Source of the DNA: an archaeon
GTDB lineage: Archaea > Nanobdellota > Nanobdellia > Woesearchaeales > GW2011-AR4
DNA length: 32,815 nucleotides
Direction of reading: 5' to 3'
Assembly (NCBI GenBank): GCA_002688925.1
Contig: NZEC01000011.1
Coordinates: 1 to 32,815 of the forward strand
Shown: one piece after another, positions 7,194-14,826 of the stretch
How the letters are laid out: the number at the start of each line of letters is the position of its first letter
How positions within the stretch are numbered: position 1 is the stretch's first letter
Translations under genes and position numbers: made by a program
Notes under the pieces: generated by a model
Seen by the model: only the letters and a program-made list of their open reading frames with translations
What the model was told of the DNA's origin: nothing
Databases searched by the model: none

Positions 7194-9434
7194 ATGTATG
7201 AACTGATAATTTGCGAGAAGCCATCAGCAGCAAAAAAAATATCTGATGCCCTTGCTGATGGAAAGGCAATAAAGGAAAACATCAACGGAGCCCCAATCTA
7301 CAAAGTCACTCATGGAAAAAAAGACATTGTTGTGGCATGCGCAGTTGGCCATCTCTACGGCCTTGCTGAAAAAGGGAAAAAAACATGGAACTTTCCTGTT
7401 TTTGACATAGAATGGAAGCCTGCATCAGAATTAAACAAAAAATCAGATTTTTCAAAAAAATACCTGAATACAATTAAAAAATTATCTAAGGAAGCTGATT
7501 CTTTTACTATAGCAACAGATTATGATGTTGAAGGAGAAGTTATTGGGTTAAATGTAATAAAATATGCCTGCAACCAAAAAGACGCAAATAGGATGAAATT
7601 CTCCACTTTGACAAAGCCGGACTTAATAGAAGCATACGAAAACAAGAAAAAAACCCTTGACTGGGGACAGGCAAATGCTGGGGAAACAAGGCACTTTCTG
7701 GACTTCTACAATGGAATTTCATATTCTCGCGCTTTAACTTCTTCAATTAAAACAGCTGGCAGCTTTAAATTAATGTCTACAGGCCGTGTCCAAGGCCCTG
7801 CATTAAAGATAATTGTTGACAGAGAAAAGGAAATAAAAAAATTCAAGCCAGTTCCTTTCTGGCAGATAGAATTGCAGGGTGCTGTTAACAAAGGAAACAT
7901 AATTGCATGGCACAAAGAAGACAAATTCTGGGAAAAAGAAAAAGCAGACAAAGTTATGGATTTAGTTAAAAAAGAAAAAAAAGCTTCAGTAAAAAAAACT
8001 CAAAAAAGGCAGTTTCAGCAATCACCCCCAGTGCCTTTCGATCTAACAACAATGCAGGTAGAGGCTTATAGGTGCCATAAGATAAGCCCTAAAGATACAC
8101 TGAGCATTGCCCAGGAGCTTTACACATCCGGATTCATCTCTTATCCAAGAACATCTTCCCAGCAGCTTTCTGATAAGCTTGGATTCAAAAAAATATTTAC
8201 CCAGCTTTCTAAGCAAAAAAAATATTCTGAATTGATAAAAAAAATTCTTAAAACGAGTTTAAAGCCAAATAACGGGAAAAAAACAGATCCTGCACATCCT
8301 GCTATTTACCCAACCGGAATTAATGCTGAAGGCATAAACGAAAGAGAGCAAAAAATCTATGATATGATAGTAAAAAGGTTCATGGCAACATTTGCAGAGC
8401 CTGCAGTAAGAGAGACTATGACAATAGACATAGACTGCAAACAAGAGATATTTATTGCAAAAGGTACAAGGACTGTTGAAAAAGGATGGCATATTTTTTA
8501 TGAGCCATATGTTAAGCTTGAGGAGGAAGAGCTGCCTCAGGTAAAGGAAAAGGATATTGTTGATGTCAAAAAAATAATAATGCACAGCAAGGAAACACAG
8601 CCGCCAAAGCGCTACACTCCTGCCTCTATTATCAAGATGCTTGAATCAAAAAATTTAGGGACAAAAAGCACAAGAGCATCCATAATAGATACTTTATTTC
8701 AAAGGGGCTATGTAGATGGAAAAGCAATTGAAGCCACAAATCTGGGAATAAGGACTATAGAAACTTTAGAAAAGCACTGCCCTAAGATTATCGATGAAGA
8801 ATTAACCAAGCATTTTGAAGAGGGGATGGAAGAAATAAGAGAAGGCAAGATAAAAAGCAAGAATGTTTTGGATGAAGCCAAGGGAGAAATAAAAAACATA
8901 ATGGAAGACTTTAAGAAACATGAAAAAGAAATTGGAAAATCGCTTTTAGATGCAACCATTGAGACAAGGGACGCTTTAAGCACTTTGGGAAAATGCCCTG
9001 TTTGCAAATCAGGAGACTTGCAGATAAGAAGCGGCAAGTATGGGAGGTTTTGTGCCTGCAACCAATACCCCAAATGCAAAACAACTTTTTCTTTGCCCTC
9101 AAATGCATTGATCAAGCCCGCAGGAAAAATATGCGAAACATGCGGCTATCCAAAAGTTCTGGCAATTAAAAAAGGAAAAAAGCCAATGGATTTCTGCATA
9201 AACAAACAATGCACCTCAAAACATGTTGAAGGAAATATTGGAAAGGAAGCAAAGGAAATTGCAAAAGGCATAGTAGAAAAGGAATGCCCAAAATGCAAAA
9301 AAGGAAAAATTGTTTTAAGAGGATCAATTTATGGCAAGTTTTACGGCTGCTCAAATTATCCAAAATGCAAATACACTGAAAAGCTCGGTGAAGGCCCGTT
9401 AAAAGAAGATTTTGATAAAAAGAAAGCTGAATAA
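7194..9434 (+). CDS. topA: DNA topoisomerase I (type IA)
   Basis: A 746-residue type IA topoisomerase that relaxes negatively supercoiled DNA by passing one strand through a transient 5'-phosphotyrosine break. The N-terminal Toprim domain begins IICEKPSAAKKI and has the acidic DYDVEGEVIG metal site near residue 108. The central domain has SRAL, STGRVQGPALKIIVDREKEI, and the catalytic tyrosine in FISYPRTSS. The C-terminus has three Cys4 zinc ribbons: CPVCK...CNQYPKC, CETCG...CINKQC and CPKCK...CSNYPKC. Length and domain order are normal for archaeal enzymes. ATG 7194 is supported by a TATA box at leaderless spacing. It stands alone between the nad operon and the S16 protease gene. Confidence 0.96.
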   Translation: MYELIICEKPSAAKKISDALADGKAIKENINGAPIYKVTHGKKDIVVACAVGHLYGLAEKGKKTWNFPVFDIEWKPASELNKKSDFSKKYLNTIKKLSKEADSFTIATDYDVEGEVIGLNVIKYACNQKDANRMKFSTLTKPDLIEAYENKKKTLDWGQANAGETRHFLDFYNGISYSRALTSSIKTAGSFKLMSTGRVQGPALKIIVDREKEIKKFKPVPFWQIELQGAVNKGNIIAWHKEDKFWEKEKADKVMDLVKKEKKASVKKTQKRQFQQSPPVPFDLTTMQVEAYRCHKISPKDTLSIAQELYTSGFISYPRTSSQQLSDKLGFKKIFTQLSKQKKYSELIKKILKTSLKPNNGKKTDPAHPAIYPTGINAEGINEREQKIYDMIVKRFMATFAEPAVRETMTIDIDCKQEIFIAKGTRTVEKGWHIFYEPYVKLEEEELPQVKEKDIVDVKKIIMHSKETQPPKRYTPASIIKMLESKNLGTKSTRASIIDTLFQRGYVDGKAIEATNLGIRTIETLEKHCPKIIDEELTKHFEEGMEEIREGKIKSKNVLDEAKGEIKNIMEDFKKHEKEIGKSLLDATIETRDALSTLGKCPVCKSGDLQIRSGKYGRFCACNQYPKCKTTFSLPSNALIKPAGKICETCGYPKVLAIKKGKKPMDFCINKQCTSKHVEGNIGKEAKEIAKGIVEKECPKCKKGKIVLRGSIYGKFYGCSNYPKCKYTEKLGEGPLKEDFDKKKAE

Positions 9435-9569
9435 TTCTATTCATATAAATTTAAATAATTAAACTTATAACTTACTGGTTAAATATGATATAAATTTTTG
9501 GAATTCTTATAATCAATATTTATGCAAAAAACAACAAACATTAAAAAATAGATGCCATTACCATAGTCC

Positions 9570-11369
9570 ATGAAAAAAATAATAATCTTCCTGATATTGC
9601 TGTTACTGATTCCTACAGTTAATGCCCAAAGGGGTAATATGAAGCTGCTTGCAGTTTCTGAAACAAATAACGGCTATAAAGGTGGAGTTGCAGACTTGTT
9701 CCTTGAAATCAAGCCGGGCTCCGGCCGTGTTTTTTTAGAAACTTTTCCTTTGACAAAAGTAGACACTCAAATCTCAACAAGGTTTGCAAAGGAAATAGCA
9801 TGCGATTTTGCAGAAGCTGATTGTGAAAAATTTGATTTCTTTTATACAATAACAGCAGGCTCATCAATCATTGCAGGCCCATCTGCAGGAGCAGCAATCT
9901 CAGTTTTGACATTCTCCTTGATTAAAGGTGTTGATTACGATAAAAACATAGCAATAACCGGTACAATAAATTCTGGCGGCTTAATCGGACCTGTAGGAGG
10001 AATAAAAGCAAAGATAGAAGCTGCAGACAGGATTGGATTAAAAAAAGTTCTCATACCTCTTGGAGAACTAATTGCAGCGGAAACCATAACAGGAAATGAT
10101 GCTGCAAATAAAAGCACAAACCCAAGTATAAACGAAAGTTTTGACCTGGAAGAGATGAGAAAAGAGCTTGACATGGATATCATTGAAGTTTCGACTTTAG
10201 ATGAGGCAATATTTGAATTTACAGGCAAAAGATTCAGGCAAAAAAAAGCGGATTTGACCATAAGCCCAGATTATAAAGATACGATGAAGATGCTTGCAAT
10301 ACAATTATGTTCAAGAAGCACAAAACTAAAAAACAAAATCTCAGATTTTCCGGCTACAGGAAACAGGACAGAACAAATACAAAAAAACGCATTCAATCTG
10401 TCTGAAAAAGGCAAGGACTCGTTTAATGATGGAACTTACTATTCCGCAGCATCCTATTGCTTTGGAGCTAATGTCGAGTTTAATTACCTGGATTTATTAG
10501 CTCAAAATTTGACAGAAAAAGAGATAACAGAAAAAGTTCAAGAGCTAAAAGAAGAAATAAAAAATTTTGACACGGAAATAGGAAACAGGGGAATAAAAAC
10601 TATTACAGACCTGGAATCATACATGGTTGTAAAGGAACGATTGATAGAAGCAAATGATTTCCTGAACCTTGCACTGGAAACTATTACAAATAAAAATACA
10701 AGCCTGCATAACCTAGCATATTCAATCGAAAGAATAAACTCAGCAGAATCTTGGTCTAAATTTTTATCAAATACAGGGAAAAAATTTGACCTCAACAGTG
10801 AGGTAATAAAAAATACATGCAAGACTAAGCTTTCAGAAGTGGAAGAACGACTTCAATATGTCCAGCTTTATTTTCCGCAAAACCTCGCAAATACAAGAAA
10901 AGAGCTTGAATACGCTTACCTAGATTTAGAGGAAAATAACTATGAGCTGTGCCTTTTCAAGGCAAGCAAGGCAAAGGCAAATGTTGATACTATCTTAAGC
11001 GTTTTCGGAGTAAGCACTGATAATATCAACAGCGTAATTGACCAAAAGCTCAATATTGTTGAAAGGAATCTTGTAGAAGAAACTGAAAAAGGCATTTTTC
11101 CTATCCTGGGTTATAGCTACTTTGAGTATGCAAATTCCCTGAAAAACTCAGATCCTTTCTCTGCATTGCTTTATTCCGGTTACGCATTGGAATTAAGCAA
11201 TCTTGACATATACTTTAAGAGCTATAATGGGAATATTAATTTTCCAGAAATTGACAAAAAGCTTTTTGTCGTTTTAATATTCGGAATTATACTTGGAATA
11301 ATAATTGCGAATATTCCAAGGATAAGCAAAAAAACAACTAAAAGAAAACCAAAAAGAATCAATAAATGA
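9570..11369 (+). CDS. secreted, membrane-anchored Lon-like S16 serine protease
   Basis: A 599-residue protein. Residues 1-19 are a cleavable signal peptide (ends VNA before QRG). Residues about 25-230 are a Lon-type S16 protease domain with the catalytic Ser in GPSAGAAIS and the catalytic Lys in GPVGGIKAKIEAA. Residues about 240-560 are helical, and one membrane helix follows at about 575-592 with a Lys/Arg-rich tail. The AAA+ ATPase of true Lon is absent. This is the archaeal family with the protease domain on the outer face of the membrane; its substrates are not known, and surface-protein processing or quality control is a reasonable guess. The 135-nt gap before it holds only AT-rich promoter-like DNA. 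Confidence 0.87.
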   Translation: MKKIIIFLILLLLIPTVNAQRGNMKLLAVSETNNGYKGGVADLFLEIKPGSGRVFLETFPLTKVDTQISTRFAKEIACDFAEADCEKFDFFYTITAGSSIIAGPSAGAAISVLTFSLIKGVDYDKNIAITGTINSGGLIGPVGGIKAKIEAADRIGLKKVLIPLGELIAAETITGNDAANKSTNPSINESFDLEEMRKELDMDIIEVSTLDEAIFEFTGKRFRQKKADLTISPDYKDTMKMLAIQLCSRSTKLKNKISDFPATGNRTEQIQKNAFNLSEKGKDSFNDGTYYSAASYCFGANVEFNYLDLLAQNLTEKEITEKVQELKEEIKNFDTEIGNRGIKTITDLESYMVVKERLIEANDFLNLALETITNKNTSLHNLAYSIERINSAESWSKFLSNTGKKFDLNSEVIKNTCKTKLSEVEERLQYVQLYFPQNLANTRKELEYAYLDLEENNYELCLFKASKAKANVDTILSVFGVSTDNINSVIDQKLNIVERNLVEETEKGIFPILGYSYFEYANSLKNSDPFSALLYSGYALELSNLDIYFKSYNGNINFPEIDKKLFVVLIFGIILGIIIANIPRISKKTTKRKPKRINK

Positions 11370-11371
11370 TT

Positions 11372-11456
11372 ATTAAACCCCGGCAAAGCCGAAACCTTGC
11401 CAGGGAAAAAGAGGTGATAGATTATTGTTAATTACTTAACAATAGTCTTATCGTAT
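11372..11456 (-). ncRNA. candidate small RNA, minus strand, with anti-Shine-Dalgarno segment
   Basis: An rRNA-type promoter 15-mer on the minus strand (11479-11493, CGAAACATTTAAATA) would start transcription near 11456. The transcript would hold a perfect 8-bp stem with a GTAA loop (11424-11443), a single-stranded CACCTCTTTTT (11406-11416), and a 9-bp stem with one wobble pair (11378-11386 with 11397-11405) before a T-rich end. The alternative reading is on the plus strand: AAAAAGAGGTG would be a ribosome binding site left from a lost gene, since only a 4-codon ORF follows it. Both are inference. Confidence 0.3.
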
Positions 11457-11478
11457 TGTTACTGTATCATAGTACTAC

Positions 11479-11493
11479 TATTTAAATGTTTCG
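11479..11493. promoter_or_regulatory. promoter element identical to the 16S promoter 15-mer
   Basis: TATTTAAATGTTTCG on the plus strand is identical to 1313-1327. Read on minus, it is the BRE/TATA combination of the rRNA promoter. Read on plus, its TTTAAATG could serve the nuclease gene at 11538 with a leader of about 28 nt. Confidence 0.5.
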
Positions 11494-11537
11494 CATTTTT
11501 TTTGGCCTATAACTGAAAAATAACATAAATAATCAGT

Positions 11538-12533
11538 ATGGAAACAAAAATTAAAAGGTGCAATATCTTAATTTTATTTCTCTTCTTATTTTTAATAAGC
11601 AGCTGCAGCAATATTTTAAATAAAAACAGTGTTAATTCTAAGGATATTTATGAGCCAAATATAAACTTAAATGCTTATTTCTGCCCCAGGGATAATTGTG
11701 CTGCTATAATAAAAAATTTAGTGGATAATGCAGAAAGTTCTGTTCACTGCGCCCTTTACGATCTCGATCTGAAAGAACTAATCACTGCAATTGCAAAAAA
11801 AAGCAAAAAGGCCGATGTAAAAATAGTGATTGACCACAATAACTATGATGAGCAGATTAAAGGGCCGGGAATAAAAGTAGCAAAATCAAAGCAGTACATG
11901 CACAATAAGTTCTGCATAGTCGATAATAAAAAAGTATTAACAGGAAGTTTTAACCCGACAACAAACGGCGCTATTTATAACAACAACAATGTCATAACAA
12001 TAGATTCAGAATATATTGCTGTTAATTATGAAGACGAATTCAATGAATTATGGAACGGCATCTATGTAGCAGGAGATAAGGTAAAATATGAAAAAATAAG
12101 TTCTGATAACCTGGTTATAGAAAATTATTTCTGCCCAGAAGATGGCTGCAAACAGCATACAATAGATGCTTTAAGCGATGCACAAGAAAGCATTTACTTC
12201 ATGACATTCTCCTTTACAGATGAGGACATTGCAGATGCAATCTTATTCAAAAATGTAGATATAAAAGGAATTTTTGAAACAACGCAGGCCGGAAGCAAGT
12301 ACTCCCAATATCAAAGATTAAAAGATTTTGGCCTGGATGTAAAAAAAGACAAAAACAAAAGAAACATGCACCACAAGGCATTCATAATAGACAGGAAAAT
12401 TGTATTAACAGGAAGCTTTAACCCAACAGGAAGCGGAAACTTCAGGAATGATGAAAATATAATAATAATCCACAATAAAGCTATTGCAGATAAATTCTTA
12501 GGGGAATTTAATATTGTCTGGAATCTGGAATAA
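11538..12533 (+). CDS. lipoprotein-like phospholipase D family nuclease with two HKD motifs
   Basis: A 331-residue protein. An N-terminal hydrophobic segment ends LISSC (about residue 23), resembling a lipobox, so it is probably exported and membrane-tethered. Two phospholipase D-type halves follow. The first has MHNKFCIVD then LTGSFNPT, the second has MHHKAFIIDR then LTGSFNPTGSG; each supplies the HxK(x)4D catalytic set and the GSxNxT segment. Each half also begins with a matched NAYFCP/ENYFCP plus Cys motif, showing an internal duplication. Members with this motif form cleave phosphodiesters in DNA or lipid; a surface nuclease for scavenging DNA is plausible but unproven. The last 17 codons lie in a perfect inverted repeat shared with 16666-16725, and 76 bp of the 5' part is repeated at 12626-12701. 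Confidence 0.85.
   Translation: METKIKRCNILILFLFLFLISSCSNILNKNSVNSKDIYEPNINLNAYFCPRDNCAAIIKNLVDNAESSVHCALYDLDLKELITAIAKKSKKADVKIVIDHNNYDEQIKGPGIKVAKSKQYMHNKFCIVDNKKVLTGSFNPTTNGAIYNNNNVITIDSEYIAVNYEDEFNELWNGIYVAGDKVKYEKISSDNLVIENYFCPEDGCKQHTIDALSDAQESIYFMTFSFTDEDIADAILFKNVDIKGIFETTQAGSKYSQYQRLKDFGLDVKKDKNKRNMHHKAFIIDRKIVLTGSFNPTGSGNFRNDENIIIIHNKAIADKFLGEFNIVWNLE
11608..11683 (+). repeat. 76-bp direct repeat, copy 1 (inside the nuclease gene)
   Basis: This coding stretch, just after the signal region of the phospholipase D-like gene, is identical base for base to 12626-12701. This copy is in frame within the intact gene, so it is the source and the downstream copy the derivative. Confidence 0.95.
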
Positions 12534-12625
12534 AAATTCACTTCTTTTTGCTGATAGTCTCAAGCTCTTCTGATTTCTCCAGCTCCAAAAATGCGTTTGC
12601 AAGCTGCTTTCCTCCCACAACTTGG
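12481..12625. repeat. inverted repeat, copy A (nuclease 3' end plus RCK-gene 3' end)
   Basis: Reverse-complementing this segment gives the sequence at 16586-16725. The first 84 bases (12481-12564) match perfectly; the next 56 (12565-12620) differ at 8 positions. The perfect part covers the last nuclease codons, the 5-nt gap and the last codons of the RCK protein gene. Confidence 0.95.
12539..12625 (-). pseudogene. 3' fragment of an RCK membrane protein gene
   Basis: Read on minus, this encodes the last 27 or so residues of a protein nearly identical to the end of the gene at 15901-16668 (VVGGKQLANAFLELEKSEE then LETISKKK, stop). Of the 8 base differences from the intact gene, 7 are silent and one changes Asp to Glu. 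The fragment therefore comes from a gene that was still under selection when it diverged, not from a long-dead copy. It converges on the nuclease gene with 5 nt between stops. Its upstream end is cut at about 12625, where the 76-bp nuclease repeat begins. Confidence 0.85.
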
Positions 12626-12701
12626 GCAATATTTTAAATAAAAACAGTGTTAATTCTAAGGATATTTATGAGCCAAATATAAACTTAAATGCTTATTTCT
12701 G
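12626..12701 (+). repeat. 76-bp direct repeat, copy 2 (truncated nuclease fragment)
   Basis: Identical to 11608-11683. It lacks a start codon and the rest of the gene, so it is a non-functional fragment. At its left end the 5 bases GCAAT are common to the nuclease sequence and to the complement of the RCK gene, as expected for a join at microhomology. To its right an AT-rich stretch runs to the end of the ahcY gene. Confidence 0.93.
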
Positions 12702-12732
12702 ATTAAATAATTATAAAAAAGAAATATATAAA

Positions 12733-14154
12733 CTAATAACGATAATGCTCCGACTTGTAGGGGCCCTCAACCTTTACATTGATATAATCAGCCTGTTCTT
12801 TAGTCAGCTTAGTTAATTTAACTCCCAGCTTATCAAGATGTAATCTTGCAACTTCCTCATCCAATTCTTTTGGCAGGATATAAACACCAATTTCAAGGCT
12901 TTCTGCCCATAATTTAATCTGAGCTAGTGCCTGGTTTGTGAAAGAGTTTGACATAACAAAGCTTGGATGCCCGGTTGCGCATGATAAGTTTATCAAACGT
13001 CCTGCTGCAAGAACATAAATGCTGTGCCCATCTTCAAAAGTATACCTGTCTACAGGGCATTCATTGCCTTTAATCTGCTCTTTTTTAATTCCTGGCAGTT
13101 TATCAAGTTCTGCTACCTGTATTTCATTATCAAAATGGCCTATGTTGCAGACTATTGCCTGGTCTTTCATTTTTTTCATGTGCTCTACTGTTATTATATC
13201 GCGGTTGCCTGTTGCTGTAACATAGATATCAGCGTGAGGCAGGGCATCTTCTACAGTTGTGACTTTATATCCGGTCATGCTTGCCTGCAAGGCGCAGATT
13301 GGATCAATCTCAGAAATCATCACCTTGGCTTTTTCATTGCTCAATGATTCTGCTGAACCTTTTCCAACATCACCATAGCCGCAAATCATTGCTGTCTTTC
13401 CAGATATCAAGACATCCATTGCCCTTTTTATTCCATCGACTAAAGAATGCCTACAGCCATAGATATTGTCAAATTTTGATTTTGTAACTGAATCGTTTAC
13501 ATTAATTGCAGGGAACAAAAGCTTTTTGTTTTTCATCATTTCATAAAGCCTATGCACTCCGGTTGTTGTCTCTTCTGAAACTCCTTTTATTTCCTTTGAT
13601 ACATTTGTCCATACATCTTTCTTTTTTTCATAAAGTTTTTTTAAAACGTTGATTAGTTCTTTAAAATCTTCACCTTCACTGCTGTAATCTTTTTCTAAAA
13701 TTTCCGGATTTTTTTCTATTTCTACTCCTTTGTGAATCATTAAGGTTGCGTCTCCTCCGTCATCCACAATCAAATTAGGGCCTTTCCAGTCTCCAAAATC
13801 AAGGGCTTTTTCTGTACACTCCCAATATTCTTTTAGTTTTTCTCCTTTCCACGCAAAAACAGGAATTCCTGCTTTTGCAATTGCTGCTGCAGCATGATCC
13901 TGAGTTGAGAAAATATTGCAGGAAGCCCATCTTACTTCTGCTCCCAATGCTGTTAAAGTTTCTATTAAAACTGCTGTCTGGACTGTCATGTGCAAGCTGC
14001 CCATAATCCTTGCTCCTTTTAATGGACTTTTGCTGGCATACTTTTCCCTTGTTGCCATCAATCCGGGCATCTCTTTTTCCGCTATCTCAATTTCTTTTCT
14101 TCCAAATTCTGCCAATTTTATATCTTTAATCCAGTAATTTTCTGTTTTTTCCAT
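12733..14154 (-). CDS. ahcY: adenosylhomocysteinase (S-adenosylhomocysteine hydrolase)
   Basis: A protein of about 473 residues that reversibly hydrolyses S-adenosylhomocysteine to adenosine and homocysteine, clearing the inhibitory product of methyltransferases. Visible motifs are [45 protein letters not shown], the NAD-binding [32 protein letters not shown] and the C-terminal KSEHYRY. The length, the extra segment around residues 150-190 and the HYRY tail are the bacterial/eukaryotic form; typical archaeal enzymes are shorter, about 410-425. Acquisition from bacteria is likely. The start is ATG 14154, because GGTGAT lies 6 bases upstream; a GTG at 14163 is part of that site. It diverges from an Lrp-like regulator. 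Confidence 0.95.
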   Translation of the reverse strand: MEKTENYWIKDIKLAEFGRKEIEIAEKEMPGLMATREKYASKSPLKGARIMGSLHMTVQTAVLIETLTALGAEVRWASCNIFSTQDHAAAAIAKAGIPVFAWKGEKLKEYWECTEKALDFGDWKGPNLIVDDGGDATLMIHKGVEIEKNPEILEKDYSSEGEDFKELINVLKKLYEKKKDVWTNVSKEIKGVSEETTTGVHRLYEMMKNKKLLFPAINVNDSVTKSKFDNIYGCRHSLVDGIKRAMDVLISGKTAMICGYGDVGKGSAESLSNEKAKVMISEIDPICALQASMTGYKVTTVEDALPHADIYVTATGNRDIITVEHMKKMKDQAIVCNIGHFDNEIQVAELDKLPGIKKEQIKGNECPVDRYTFEDGHSIYVLAAGRLINLSCATGHPSFVMSNSFTNQALAQIKLWAESLEIGVYILPKELDEEVARLHLDKLGVKLTKLTKEQADYINVKVEGPYKSEHYRY

Positions 14155-14160
14155 TAGAAT

Positions 14161-14166
14161 CACCTA
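14161..14166 (-). promoter_or_regulatory. ribosome binding site of ahcY
   Basis: GGTG (within GGTGAT) stands 6 bases before ATG 14154 on the minus strand and fixes the start. The TATA-like TATATAAATTT at 14213-14223 (minus) would give a leader of about 35 nt. Confidence 0.55.
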
Positions 14167-14244
14167 TTTAGTTTTATTTTTTTGAATTACTTAAGTCAAG
14201 GTAATGAGTTCAAATTTATATAGATTTCCAATTAAAACCTAAAT

Positions 14245-14277
14245 TTTGTCCGTAAAAATTAATAAAAGCTGGACAAA
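14245..14277. promoter_or_regulatory. candidate operator between ahcY and the Lrp-like gene
   Basis: TTTGTCC (14245-14251) and GGACAAA (14271-14277) form a perfect 7-bp inverted repeat around 19 bp. A further GGACA at 14302-14306 lies 31 bp, about three helical turns, from the second arm and between the TATA box and start of the regulator gene. Lrp/AsnC proteins commonly autoregulate through such spaced sites. Binding here is inference. Confidence 0.4.
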
Positions 14278-14287
14278 TAACGAAATA

Positions 14288-14295
14288 TTTATATA
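14288..14295 (+). promoter_or_regulatory. TATA box for the Lrp/AsnC-like gene
   Basis: TTTATATA is centred about 25-26 bases before ATG 14317, fitting a leaderless transcript. Confidence 0.6.
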
Positions 14296-14316
14296 TAACT
14301 TGGACATTATAATTGT

Positions 14317-14751
14317 ATGGAGTTTAGATTAGATAAAAAAGACCTGCGAATTGTTTCAGTCCTGAAAGAGGACGCAAGGCTTCCTATAAGGGATATTGCA
14401 AAAAAAACCGGGATTAGGCCAAGCACAGTGCATCAAAGAATTAAAGCGTTAAGGAAACAAGGGGTCATTGAAAAGTTTACTCTGAAATTAGACAATAAAG
14501 CCATTGGGGAGAATTTTATTGTTATTATGTGGATCAAGACAAAGCCTGCTACAATTCTTGGAGATAATATAATCAACAATAAGCATGTCAGAGAGGTATT
14601 TGGAATTACAGGAGAATATGACCTGATGCTCAAATTAAAATTCAAAAATGTTGAGGAGTTTAATGATTATATCATAAAGTTCAGGAAAGACAGGCAGATT
14701 CAGTCTACATTAACTATGATTGTTACTGCCAATATCAAGGAAGAGGTTTGA
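14317..14751 (+). CDS. Lrp/AsnC family transcriptional regulator
   Basis: A 144-residue protein with the two-domain plan of the family. A winged HTH at about 1-60 contains DKKDLRIVSVLKEDARLPIRDIAKKTG then PSTVHQRIKALRKQGVIE. A C-terminal RAM/ACT-like domain at about 65-144 carries GITGEYDLMLKLKFKNVEEFNDYI, the segment that forms the effector site at the dimer interface. Such proteins bind amino acids or related small molecules and control metabolism genes. The divergent ahcY gene suggests (inference) regulation by methionine-cycle compounds, plus autoregulation through the inverted repeat in the shared promoter region. Its end converges on a PfkB kinase gene across an AT-rich gap of 75 nt. 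Confidence 0.92.
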   Translation: MEFRLDKKDLRIVSVLKEDARLPIRDIAKKTGIRPSTVHQRIKALRKQGVIEKFTLKLDNKAIGENFIVIMWIKTKPATILGDNIINNKHVREVFGITGEYDLMLKLKFKNVEEFNDYIIKFRKDRQIQSTLTMIVTANIKEEV

Positions 14752-14826
14752 TGACACAATTAAAAAATGTTCAATAATAAAATAAAAATTAATTAAATTA
14801 GGAATAAAAATTAGATAAAAAAAATA

